From Gammaproteobacteria bacterium (GTDB lineage Bacteria > Pseudomonadota > Gammaproteobacteria > Steroidobacterales > JACDCP01), in contig JACDCP010000137.1 of the NCBI GenBank assembly GCA_013817465.1, forward strand, positions 1 to 8,455: DNA of 8,455 nt, given 5' to 3'. Positions 1 to 6,314 of the stretch are shown here, in pieces. Position numbers and translations under genes: made by a program. The notes under the pieces are model-generated. The model ran no database searches. It was not told the DNA's origin and was given only the letters and a program-made list of their open reading frames with translations. How positions within the stretch are numbered: the first letter of the stretch is position 1; every line of letters starts with the position of its first letter.

Positions 1-1
1 A

Positions 2-970
2 GGTCACTCCGCTAGCCGGGCTAGTCCACGAGTCCAGGCTCTCGATGATCACGTCAGCAGTGCCGAGCGCGCGGCGGGATCCGTCTGCGGCGACCAGCGA
101 GCCGGCGCTGAACGGATCGCTGCTGCCATTTTTGCGCCGCAGGCGGTAGAACATGATGTCCGTCCCGTCATCGAGCTGCAACGCGAACCAGTCCCAGCCT
201 GCCAGATCCTTGCCAAGCGCGCTGGTGCCCCACTCACGATCGAGCCAGGCAGCTCCTGAAACATCGAACGTCTCGCCGCCAATCCTGAGCCGGCCGGATG
301 CCGCAAGGCGCGAGAACGAATAGTAGTAGGACGCGTTTCCAGGTGTCGGTCCTTTGCGGCTCAAGCCTTCGTCGCCATTAAGCACGACAGGCTTCTGCGG
401 GTTCAGGCGCAGATCCGCGGCGATCGAATCAGCCTCGGCGGTCAGGCGCAGCGGAAACAGCTCCACGCCCACGCTCGCTGCGGACCAGTTTCCGAGCCAG
501 ACAAGAAACGGTTGCGCGCGAGCGCCGGCAAGGCCGAGCGCCGCCCGGTCGAGCTGCTCGACGGCGATGTGGCGTGTGCCATCGGTGTCGGTCACGGCGA
601 AGTGCGCCATGTAAATCTGGTCGGCCGCCCAGGCGGATGTACGCCCGGACACGTCGCCCGCCAGTGCGAAACGAAAGAAGGTCAGCTCGAAACCGAAGTG
701 ACGGCCAGAGTGATCACGCAAGTTGCCGGTGAAGTACCACCACTCGGACCGGTAGGCCGGATGCGGGCCGTGATCCGCCGGAAAGCGAATCGCGCCCGGC
801 ACCAGTGCCCGGGCAAAATCACCCGCGGGAGCTTCACCCAGCAGTTGGTCGACGCGAAGCCCGGCATTCGCGCTCGCATCCGGCTGCGGCCGGCCGAGGA
901 CCATCAGCGCTGCCAGCGCGAGGGCTGCCACAAACAGCGCCACCGCAAACGCCGGAGCTTTCACATTCAT
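2..970 (-). CDS. AttH/CrtC-like lipocalin-fold protein, 3' end beyond window
   Basis: Reading leftwards from ATG at 970, the frame is open for 323 codons to the window edge, so the C-terminus is missing. Residues about 6-26 are a hydrophobic stretch (AFAVALFVAALALAALMVLG) with only one Lys before it, which suggests a signal peptide or N-terminal anchor and a periplasmic location. Two hallmarks of the AttH/carotenoid-hydratase-like family (COG5621; CrtC and Lipocalin_9 domains) are visible: SEWWYFTGNL at residues 75-84, and AWLDREWGTS at 241-250 followed by GWDWFALQLDDGTDIMFYRLR. The family has a two-barrel calycin fold and is suspected of binding lipids or hydrophobic ligands; true carotenoid hydratase activity is unlikely without carotenoid genes nearby. 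The start overlaps the stop of the FtsX-type permease gene by 4 bases (ATGA at 970-967). A second ATG at 966 is out of frame. The ATPase-permease-AttH order is a recurrent trio, as in the Agrobacterium att locus. The family call is firm; the ligand is unknown. Confidence 0.85.
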   Translation of the reverse strand, partial: MNVKAPAFAVALFVAALALAALMVLGRPQPDASANAGLRVDQLLGEAPAGDFARALVPGAIRFPADHGPHPAYRSEWWYFTGNLRDHSGRHFGFELTFFRFALAGDVSGRTSAWAADQIYMAHFAVTDTDGTRHIAVEQLDRAALGLAGARAQPFLVWLGNWSAASVGVELFPLRLTAEADSIAADLRLNPQKPVVLNGDEGLSRKGPTPGNASYYYSFSRLAASGRLRIGGETFDVSGAAWLDREWGTSALGKDLAGWDWFALQLDDGTDIMFYRLRRKNGSSDPFSAGSLVAADGSRRALGTADVIIESLDSWTSPASGVT

Positions 971-3486
971 TCCTCGCGCAGATGCGCGGCCGGCGCACCC
1001 CGCGCCAGCACGACGGCGGGGCGCAACCCGGCGAGCACAGCGGCGCCGAGCGCCAGCGCCGCGCCCTGCCAGAGCGCCGCGGGGGCAAGCTCGAATGCCA
1101 TGCTCCAGCCGAAGGCCCGCTCGTTGATGACATGAACGAGAATCCATGCCAGCACGACGCCCAGCGGAAGCGCCACGGCCGCGGCCGACAAACCGAGCAG
1201 TGCCGTCTGGGCGATGACGTGCCGGCGCACCTCGGACGGCGTGAAGCCGACGGCCCTCAGTACCGCAATCTCGCGCCGGCGCTCGAGTGCCAGCGCCTCC
1301 AGGGCGCTGTAGATGCCGAGCAGCGCAATGCACGCCGCGAGCAGCCGCAGTACGCCGGTCACAGTGAACGTGCGCTCGAAGATCTCGAGCGAAGCCGCAC
1401 GGATTTGCCGATTGGATGACAGCCGCAGCCCCGGCGTATCCGATACCAGATGCGCAAGCCCGCTCCGCACAGCCTGCGTATCCGCGTCCCGCTCGACATA
1501 GATGCCGAGACCGGAAAGAGCCTCGTCGGCAAAATGTGCGCGGTATGCGTGGAGCGCCAGCGCAATGACGCCCTGATCGGTCGTGTAGTCGACAAATATA
1601 CCGGCAACCGGCCACTCGCGAGCCCCGCGAACTCCGGGCAGCCGCAATTTATCGCCCACGGCTGTGCCATGACGGCGTGCGTAGGGCTCCGACACGAGCA
1701 AAGCTTCGCCCGCCAGAAACTGCGTCCATGCAGATGCGGCGTCTCCGGCCATCAGACGAGGCCGCCAATCGGATGCGCCCGGATCGATGCCCCAGACGCG
1801 CAGCTCGCCGCCGGCCGAGGGAATACGAGCTCGCTGTGTCCGGGTCAATCCGCGCACTCCGGGCACCTTCGCGACGCGGGCCGCGAGCGCATCACCGAGC
1901 GCCCCGCCGGTGTCCCCATCGGCGCTGATGTAAAAATCAGCGCGCAGTGTCGTCTCCAGCCATTCGACGACGCTGGCGCGAAAGCTCGAGATCATGACGC
2001 CGATGCCGATCACGGCGGCGACGGCCACGGCGAGCGCTGCAACAGCGACACCGGTGCGGCTCAATCCGGCGACGACGCTGCGCGCCGCGAAACGGCCCGG
2101 GATGCCGAGCCATCGGCCGAACAAGCGAATCACTCCGCCCATGAGCAGCACCGTCGCGGCAGGAGTCGCCAGGGCGGCAGCCACGATGACGCAGAACAAA
2201 CCGAAAAACGCCGGAGCGAGCGAACGTCCCGGTATCTGGAAGGCCACCACGGCGATCAATGCCACGATGGCTGCAGTTAGCAAGACCACCGGCAAGCGCG
2301 CGCGTGTGCGTGTCTCCAGCGATATGCGGCTCCACACAGCGCGCGGCGCCGACGCGGCTGCTTCGCGGGCCGGTGCGAAGGCGGCGAGCAGCGAGACGAC
2401 GATGCCCAGCGCCAGGCCTTTTCCGAGAGCGGCAGGGTCGAGCCATAATGCTGCGGGCCCGACGTCGAAATACAGATCCTCGATCGTGCGCGTCACGAGC
2501 GTGACCAGGCCGTTGCCGAGCAGGATACCGAGGGCGAGGCCGGCCAGCGTACCTGCAAGTCCGATGGCGCAGGCCTCGGCCAGCACCAGACGAAACAGCT
2601 CGCGCCGGCTGACGCCGATTGAGCGCAGCAGGCCGAACAAGCGACGTCGGCGAACGACGAGGAATGTCATGGTGCTGTAGATCAGGAATGCGCCTACCAG
2701 CAATGCGAGCAGGGACAGCGCGGTCAGGTTGGTGCGGAAAGCGCGTGTCATCTCAACGAGCGCGCGACTGCGGGCGGCGGCCGGCACGAGCTCTGCACCA
2801 GCGAGCCCGGACGCAACGAGCGCTTCGGCCTCGCGATCATCGAGGATGAGATCGATGCGGCTCAGAAAACCTTCGAGCCCCAGCAACTCTTGCGCCGTGG
2901 CGATGTCCGCGAGCACGACATCGTCCGCGAACGGCGCAGAATCGGGATCGAGCGTCACGATGCCGACGATTTCCACGCCGACGCTCTCGCCGCCCAGTCG
3001 CAGATGCAGCGCGTCGCCGACCTCCGCCGAAACGCGCTCGGCCAGTGGCCGCGGCAGAACGACGGTGCGTGGCTCGACCAGCAGCCGCGACAACGAGATC
3101 CTGTCGGTCGGGCGCGGCCCGACGAGATCCCGGAACGGCGGCTCGGCAAGCGGATCCAGGCCGAGCAGGGTCACCGCCGTGCCCGGCGCATCCGCGAGGC
3201 TTATACCCGCCTCCACGATAGGGGCAGCGCGACGTATGCCGAGCTCCGTTCTCACCCGCACGTATAACGATTCCGGAATTCGGCCACCGATGCCGACGAG
3301 TTGATGGGTCGCCCGGCCGGCAACCAGCTCCGCGGATCGCGTGAAGGCGCGTTCGGCGCTGGCATTCGCCAGATCGACGCCGACCACGACCGCTACACCG
3401 GCGGCGATGCCCGCGAGCGCCAACCCAAGCTGCCAGGGGTGGCGCAACAGAAAGCGCCGGCTGGATCGCGCAATCAGCGCGCTCAT
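967..3486 (-). CDS. FtsX/MacB-type ABC transporter permease, 839 aa
   Basis: This is a large inner-membrane permease with two FtsX cores, of the kind that handles lipoproteins, lipids or envelope substrates rather than classic import. From the ATG at 3486 there is an N-terminal membrane helix (about residues 18-40), a periplasmic domain (about 41-250), then helices near 254-278, 300-332 and 355-372. Residues 278-300 hold the cytoplasmic turn RRRRLFGLLRSIGVSRREL. A central hydrophobic block follows (about 398-418, 424-455, 476-500), then a second periplasmic domain (about 505-700) and C-terminal helices near 708-732, 757-788 and 802-825. The second FtsX turn, ERRREIAVLRAVGFTPSEVRRH, lies at 735-756 and is the usual coupling segment for the ATPase. 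The frame extends upstream to 3597, but that part overlaps the ATPase gene. ATG 3486 forms an ATGA overlap with the ATPase stop and starts just before the first helix, so it is preferred. The length suits the COG0577 permeases that accompany AttH-like proteins. Confidence 0.92.
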   Translation of the reverse strand: MSALIARSSRRFLLRHPWQLGLALAGIAAGVAVVVGVDLANASAERAFTRSAELVAGRATHQLVGIGGRIPESLYVRVRTELGIRRAAPIVEAGISLADAPGTAVTLLGLDPLAEPPFRDLVGPRPTDRISLSRLLVEPRTVVLPRPLAERVSAEVGDALHLRLGGESVGVEIVGIVTLDPDSAPFADDVVLADIATAQELLGLEGFLSRIDLILDDREAEALVASGLAGAELVPAAARSRALVEMTRAFRTNLTALSLLALLVGAFLIYSTMTFLVVRRRRLFGLLRSIGVSRRELFRLVLAEACAIGLAGTLAGLALGILLGNGLVTLVTRTIEDLYFDVGPAALWLDPAALGKGLALGIVVSLLAAFAPAREAAASAPRAVWSRISLETRTRARLPVVLLTAAIVALIAVVAFQIPGRSLAPAFFGLFCVIVAAALATPAATVLLMGGVIRLFGRWLGIPGRFAARSVVAGLSRTGVAVAALAVAVAAVIGIGVMISSFRASVVEWLETTLRADFYISADGDTGGALGDALAARVAKVPGVRGLTRTQRARIPSAGGELRVWGIDPGASDWRPRLMAGDAASAWTQFLAGEALLVSEPYARRHGTAVGDKLRLPGVRGAREWPVAGIFVDYTTDQGVIALALHAYRAHFADEALSGLGIYVERDADTQAVRSGLAHLVSDTPGLRLSSNRQIRAASLEIFERTFTVTGVLRLLAACIALLGIYSALEALALERRREIAVLRAVGFTPSEVRRHVIAQTALLGLSAAAVALPLGVVLAWILVHVINERAFGWSMAFELAPAALWQGAALALGAAVLAGLRPAVVLARGAPAAHLREE

Positions 3487-4175
3487 CGCATCACTTCGGT
3501 CAAGAATCCGTGATCGATGTGGAACAGCCGGTCGCAGCGCGACGCCTGCTCGTTGCTGTGCGTCGCGATAATGAGCGTGCTGTTCGAATCCCGGCACAGG
3601 CGTTCGAGCAACTCGAGCACCGATGCCGCGGTGTCGGCATCCAGATTGCCGGTCGGTTCGTCGGCCAGCAGCAGAGGCGGCTCGTGCAGAAGAGCGCGGA
3701 CGACGGCGACGCGCTGCTGCTCGCCCCCGGAAAGCGTTTCGGGGAAGCTCGCCGCGCGGTGACCCAGGCCGATCGCATCGAGCCAGCTCGCCGCGCGATC
3801 GGACGCGGCGGCAGCGCCGAGCTTATTGAGCTCGAGCGGCAGACGCAGGTTCTCCGCGATCGTGAGTGTCGGAATCAGATTGAAGAACTGGAATATGAAG
3901 CCGATGCGTTCGCGGCGTAGTCGCGCCCGCCCCGTTTCGTCGAGCCGGTTGAGGCTCGAGCCCGCGATGAATATTTCGCCGGCGCTCGGCTCGTCGAGGG
4001 CGCCGATCAGATTGAGCAGCGTCGATTTACCCGATCCGCTGCGCCCGACAACGGCGACCATCTCGCCGCGATGGACGACCATGTCGATCCCCGCGAGCAC
4101 GACCTGTCGCTGCCCGTGCTCCTCGTAATGCTTGACGACCTGGTGCAGCTCTGCGGCGGGTGGCGGGGAGGACAT
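3483..4175 (-). CDS. ABC transporter ATP-binding protein (LolD/MacB class), 230 aa
   Basis: This is the cytoplasmic ATPase that powers the adjacent FtsX-type permease. All nucleotide-binding elements are present: Walker A GRSGSGKST (residues 44-52), Q-loop Q96 in FIFQFFNLIPTLT, signature LSGGEQQR (148-155), Walker B LLLADEP (168-174) with catalytic E173, D-loop GNLD, and switch histidine H206 in ATHS. The Q-loop/FNL region and the LADEPTGNLD block are typical of the LolD/MacB/FtsE group (COG1136). The ATG at 4175 (MSSPPPAAEL) was chosen because it gives the usual family length of about 230 residues. An in-frame TTG at 4211 would add 12 residues but lacks support. No strong Shine-Dalgarno sequence is visible. 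The gene ends in a 4-base ATGA overlap with the permease, so the two are probably made together. It starts 101 bases after the end of the psp operon on the same strand. Confidence 0.93.
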   Translation of the reverse strand: MSSPPPAAELHQVVKHYEEHGQRQVVLAGIDMVVHRGEMVAVVGRSGSGKSTLLNLIGALDEPSAGEIFIAGSSLNRLDETGRARLRRERIGFIFQFFNLIPTLTIAENLRLPLELNKLGAAAASDRAASWLDAIGLGHRAASFPETLSGGEQQRVAVVRALLHEPPLLLADEPTGNLDADTAASVLELLERLCRDSNSTLIIATHSNEQASRCDRLFHIDHGFLTEVMR

Positions 4176-4276
4176 GCCTGGCAGATTGCTGAATAACCGC
4201 GGCCCCGGCAAGTATTTTGGCAGCCAGAACCACGCCCCGCAGCTTTACAGTCGGGACTGGCAGGCTGTCGGCACGT

Positions 4277-4504
4277 TCAGCCGCGCTCGAGATCTTCGAA
4301 CTGGCGCTTCAGATCGTAACTGCGATCGGTAACGATTTTCTCCAGTACCTGGACGCGGTGCTCGAGGTCGTCTATGCGCCTGAGCTTCGCGTCGAGGTCC
4401 GGCATGGCCTTGTGCGCGACGGTCTTCTGCTTGTCGCGGTGCTTGATGAGGCTGGCGACCACGATGATGAATACCAGGATCAGGACGAATTCAAAAGGAT
4501 TCAC
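4277..4504 (-). CDS. 75-aa Psp-associated membrane protein: PspB-like anchor with PspC-like tail
   Basis: This small protein ends the psp operon. Residues 3-21 form one hydrophobic helix (PFEFVLILVFIIVVASLIK) followed by a basic stretch (KHRDKQK), the same layout as PspB. Residues 38-73 look like an amphipathic coiled coil. Residues 46-73 align without gaps to residues 104-131 of the long PspC just upstream, with 12 of 28 identical; shared landmarks are E-x-V-T, Y-x-L and F-x-D-L-E. It therefore looks like a PspB-like protein carrying the PspC C-terminal segment. It starts with GTG at 4504, supported by a good GAGGAG 8 bases upstream, inside the end of the preceding gene, whose stop is only 3 bases before this start. 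A role in stress sensing or in binding PspA with PspB and PspC is inferred from sequence and position. I know no established gene name for it. Confidence 0.85.
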   Translation of the reverse strand: MNPFEFVLILVFIIVVASLIKHRDKQKTVAHKAMPDLDAKLRRIDDLEHRVQVLEKIVTDRSYDLKRQFEDLERG

Positions 4505-4507
4505 TGT

Positions 4508-4915
4508 CTACGCTCCTCGGTCTTCCAGGTCTCGGAACTCCTCATCGAGCTTGTAGCGCGGCGAGGTCACGTAGCGTTCCATGCGGCGCATGCGCGCTTC
4601 CATGTCGCGGAACTTGTAGCGCACGTTGGACAGCGTGTCCTGCGGGGAAAAGCGGACTGCTTGCGCGAAGCGCGCGTCCTGATCCGGGCGTTCGAGCTCG
4701 GCGGGCTTGCGCGGCAGGAGGAAACAGAGGCCGAAGTAAATCAGCAGCACGCCGGGCATGAAAAAGATCAGCGATACCGCGGTGACGACGCGGGTAATCG
4801 TGCGGTCGAAGCCGAAATACTCCGCGATCCCGGCGCAGACGCCGCAGATTATACCGTTCTTCGAATCGCGGTACAGGCGGCGCGGCATCAGCGGCTCGTC
4901 GTATTCATCGCGCAT
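4508..4915 (-). CDS. pspC: PspC-domain envelope stress protein, long form with C-terminal MERYVTS segment (135 aa)
   Basis: This inner-membrane protein of the phage-shock system is the closer match to E. coli PspC in architecture. The PspC domain spans residues about 11-70: RRLYRDSKNGIICGVCAGIAEYFG, then a membrane segment (about 38-68) rich in FF and L residues. A soluble C-terminal region (about 70-135) ends in RMRRMERYVTS (108-118) and LDEEFRDLE. E. coli PspC carries an almost identical REMERYVTS stretch near its end, a region implicated in contacts with PspA/PspB. Two starts are possible. ATG 4921 overlaps the preceding stop as ATGA, but its GGGAG abuts the start codon directly. ATG 4915 has that GGGAG at a 6-base spacing and is preferred; the difference is two residues (MS). 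This is the second of two consecutive PspC-domain genes. In E. coli, PspC with PspB relieves PspA inhibition of PspF. Confidence 0.9.
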   Translation of the reverse strand: MRDEYDEPLMPRRLYRDSKNGIICGVCAGIAEYFGFDRTITRVVTAVSLIFFMPGVLLIYFGLCFLLPRKPAELERPDQDARFAQAVRFSPQDTLSNVRYKFRDMEARMRRMERYVTSPRYKLDEEFRDLEDRGA

Positions 4916-4917
4916 GC

Positions 4918-5208
4918 TCATCTCCCGCCTGCCTGCCGGCCCTCGCGCCGCCAGAAGTTGAGTTCGTCGGTCCCGCCTCGATACCGCAGCGGCCGGTCTT
5001 TGAGCAGTAACCCTGCCGTAATGTACACAACCAGCATGGGTACCAACCAGAAGAACAGCAACGCCACCGCCGCCACACGCACGGCGATGACCGGCCATTC
5101 GAAGTAATCGGCGATGCCGGCGCAGACGCCCATCAAGAGGCCGTTCTCCTGGTCCCGGTACAGACGCTTCAGCAGTTTGCTGATGCGGCGCCACGGTGCG
5201 GTGCTCAT
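4918..5208 (-). CDS. pspC: PspC-domain protein, short form (96 aa)
   Basis: This is a short inner-membrane PspC-domain protein encoded directly after pspB, with which it shares an ATGA stop/start overlap at 5208-5205. Residues 14-37 hold the domain hallmark KRLYRDQENGLLMGVCAGIADYFEW. Residues about 41-69 are strongly hydrophobic (VRVAAVALLFFWLVPMLVVYITAGLLL), enough for one long or two short membrane segments. The tail after residue 70 is short and polar (DRPLRYRGGTDELNFWRREG). The MERYVTS-type segment of E. coli PspC and of the next gene is absent, so this copy probably lacks one of the PspA/PspB contact regions. ATG 5208 was chosen over an upstream in-frame ATG (5349), which would run back through pspB. 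The two copies share the domain but differ in sequence, so this is an old duplication or two distinct family members. Confidence 0.9.
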   Translation of the reverse strand: MSTAPWRRISKLLKRLYRDQENGLLMGVCAGIADYFEWPVIAVRVAAVALLFFWLVPMLVVYITAGLLLKDRPLRYRGGTDELNFWRREGRQAGGR

Positions 5209-5423
5209 GTCTTTTTCCTCCAGTCGGGCACTTGATCGTCGAGAATGGTCTCGAGTGTATTGATGCGGCTCTCCATCCTCTGCGCGCTGTCCCATAGGTC
5301 CTCGAGCATTTTCTCGTCTTCGCTGGAAAACGAGCGGGTCGCCTTCCACTTCGTGACGTAATGCAGGATCACGATCAGCGGCAGGACGAGGCTGACGAAG
5401 ACGATGCCTATCACTTCACCCAT
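5205..5423 (-). CDS. pspB: Phage shock protein B (72 aa)
   Basis: PspB is a small inner-membrane protein that works with PspC to sense membrane damage and pull PspA away from PspF. The length matches E. coli PspB (about 74 residues). Residues 2-22 are the membrane helix (GEVIGIVFVSLVLPLIVILHY), followed by a basic boundary (KWKATR). Residues 33-62 form a coiled-coil-like amphipathic helix (SSEDEKMLEDLWDSAQRM and onwards). The ending RINTLETILDDQVPDWRKK closely resembles the E. coli ending IQTLEKILDAEHPNWR. The ATG at 5423 lies 24 bases after the pspA stop. The ribosome-binding sequence is weak (GGTAAAAAGAA). Confidence 0.95.
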   Translation of the reverse strand: MGEVIGIVFVSLVLPLIVILHYVTKWKATRSFSSEDEKMLEDLWDSAQRMESRINTLETILDDQVPDWRKKT

Positions 5424-5447
5424 TTCTTTTTACCCGTCCGCGTTGAC

Positions 5448-6125
5448 TTACTGAGCTGCGGAAGTTTTCTTGGCGATCCTCGCCTTCAGCGCCGACAGCT
5501 CCTTTTCGACGGATTCCTCGGACTCCAGGCTCACGAACTGCTGGCGCAGATCTTTCTTGAGCCCCATGTCGTAAGCTTCGACGCGACCTTCCACGTCTTC
5601 CATCTTGCGCTCGAACTGCTCGAAGCGGACCAGCGCATCCTCGATCTTGTAATCGTGGATCTTCTTGCGCACTTCCAGGCGGTGATTAGCCGTGCGGTGA
5701 CGCGCGAGCAGCGCTTTCTGCCGCGACTTCGCGTCGGCCAGTTTCTCCTCGAGACGGGCGATATCGTCGTTGAGCTTGCTCAGGCCGTCGTCGATGGCCG
5801 TGTACTGGCTGCGCAACGATTCAGCGTGTGCGGCGACCCGCCCTTTTTCGATCAGCGCCGACTTGGCCAGGTCATCGCGGCCCTTGCCGATCGCGAGCTC
5901 GGCCTTGCGCTGCCAGTCCGTCTCCTCGCGCTCGACTGTGCCGAGCCGGCGGTTGAGCTCCTTTTTATCGGCAATCGCCCGAGCGGCGGTCGAGCGGACC
6001 TCGACCAGCGTGTCCTCCATCTCCTGGATCATGAGCCGGACGAGCTTCTCCGGATCCTCGGCCTTGTCGAGGATGGCGTTGATGTTCGAGTTCACGATGT
6101 CGCTGAATCTGGAAAAAATGCCCAT
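5448..6125 (-). CDS. pspA: Phage shock protein A (225 aa)
   Basis: PspA is the peripheral inner-membrane effector of the Psp response. It binds damaged membranes as ESCRT-III-like oligomers, and when unstressed it binds and inhibits PspF. The whole protein is helical coiled coil, and its 225 residues match the family (E. coli 222). The start MGIFSRFSDIVNSNINAILDK is the amphipathic membrane-binding helix and is highly characteristic; the following EDPEKLVRLMIQEMEDTLVEVR is also typical of PspA/IM30. The frame runs upstream to 6254 without family resemblance, so ATG 6125 is the start. It is supported by GAGGTG about 8 bases upstream and by a sigma-54 promoter giving a leader of about 28 bases. 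The TAA stop at 5448 lies 24 bases before pspB. It is the first gene of the operon, transcribed away from pspF. Confidence 0.97.
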   Translation of the reverse strand: MGIFSRFSDIVNSNINAILDKAEDPEKLVRLMIQEMEDTLVEVRSTAARAIADKKELNRRLGTVEREETDWQRKAELAIGKGRDDLAKSALIEKGRVAAHAESLRSQYTAIDDGLSKLNDDIARLEEKLADAKSRQKALLARHRTANHRLEVRKKIHDYKIEDALVRFEQFERKMEDVEGRVEAYDMGLKKDLRQQFVSLESEESVEKELSALKARIAKKTSAAQ

Positions 6126-6164
6126 GCTCCTGCACCTCGATTTGTGAATCCTGGCACTGGACTT

Positions 6165-6182
6165 AGCAGCTTTTATGCCAAA
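6165..6182 (-). promoter_or_regulatory. Sigma-54 (-24/-12) promoter of pspA
   Basis: On the minus strand the sequence reads TTTGGCATAAAAGCTGCT. It has the invariant GG (6179-6178) and GC (6167-6166) separated by exactly 10 bases, and matches the consensus YTGGCACGN4TTGCW except at three positions. The predicted transcription start is near 6154, giving a leader of about 28 bases to the pspA ATG. Sigma-54 dependence is the known rule for pspA and agrees with the divergent PspF activator. Confidence 0.85.
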
Positions 6183-6197
6183 CGCTGTACTAGCTCG

Positions 6198-6210
6198 TAT
6201 CTTATTGATA
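6198..6210 (-). promoter_or_regulatory. Candidate IHF binding site in the pspA promoter region
   Basis: The minus strand reads TATCAATAAGATA, matching the IHF consensus WATCAANNNNTTR except for one base of the TTR. It lies at about -44 to -56 from the predicted pspA start, between the -24/-12 promoter and the proposed PspF sites. IHF bends the E. coli pspA promoter from a similar place so that PspF can touch the polymerase. The match is good but short, and the surrounding DNA is AT-rich. Confidence 0.5.
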
Positions 6211-6231
6211 AAGGAAAGATTATTGCTAAAG

Positions 6232-6301
6232 CCCACTCCATTTAAAGCCTCCAACTAACGGCGACAAATACCTACTTCTAGCTAACTCCACTAAGTAGTG
6301 G
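6232..6301. promoter_or_regulatory. Candidate PspF enhancer sites: phased YCNACT repeats and a palindrome
   Basis: Four hexamers fit YCNACT on the plus strand: CCCACT (6232), CCAACT (6251), CCTACT (6271) and TCCACT (6287), 19, 20 and 16 bases apart. The last runs into a perfect inverted repeat, CCACTA-AG-TAGTGG (6288-6301). Relative to the predicted pspA start this covers about -78 to -147. E. coli PspF binds two upstream activating sequences at roughly -80 to -126, which overlap the pspF promoter and allow autorepression. The position fits well; assignment to PspF is inference, and I did not identify a convincing sigma-70 promoter for pspF in the same stretch. Confidence 0.4.
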
Positions 6302-6314
6302 TTAAATTGTCCGC

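Noticed and set aside
3487..3597. Upstream extension of the permease reading frame
   Set aside because: It lies wholly inside the ATPase gene and encodes no membrane-protein-like sequence. The ATGA overlap at 3486 gives the natural start.
4217..5107. Plus-strand open frame of 296 codons opposite the psp genes
   Set aside because: It lies antisense to three well-supported Psp genes and shows no domain features. High GC content creates long stop-free antisense frames.
6151..6168. Plus-strand TGGCAC followed by TTAGCA, resembling a sigma-54 promoter towards pspF
   Set aside because: The GG to GC spacing is 11 bases instead of the required 10, and pspF homologues are not sigma-54 dependent. The minus-strand element in the same place fits better.
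5361..6245. Plus-strand open frame of 294 codons opposite pspB/pspA
   Set aside because: It is a mirror of the pspA coiled-coil gene. Its composition follows the antisense of Glu/Lys/Arg codons and no family is recognisable.
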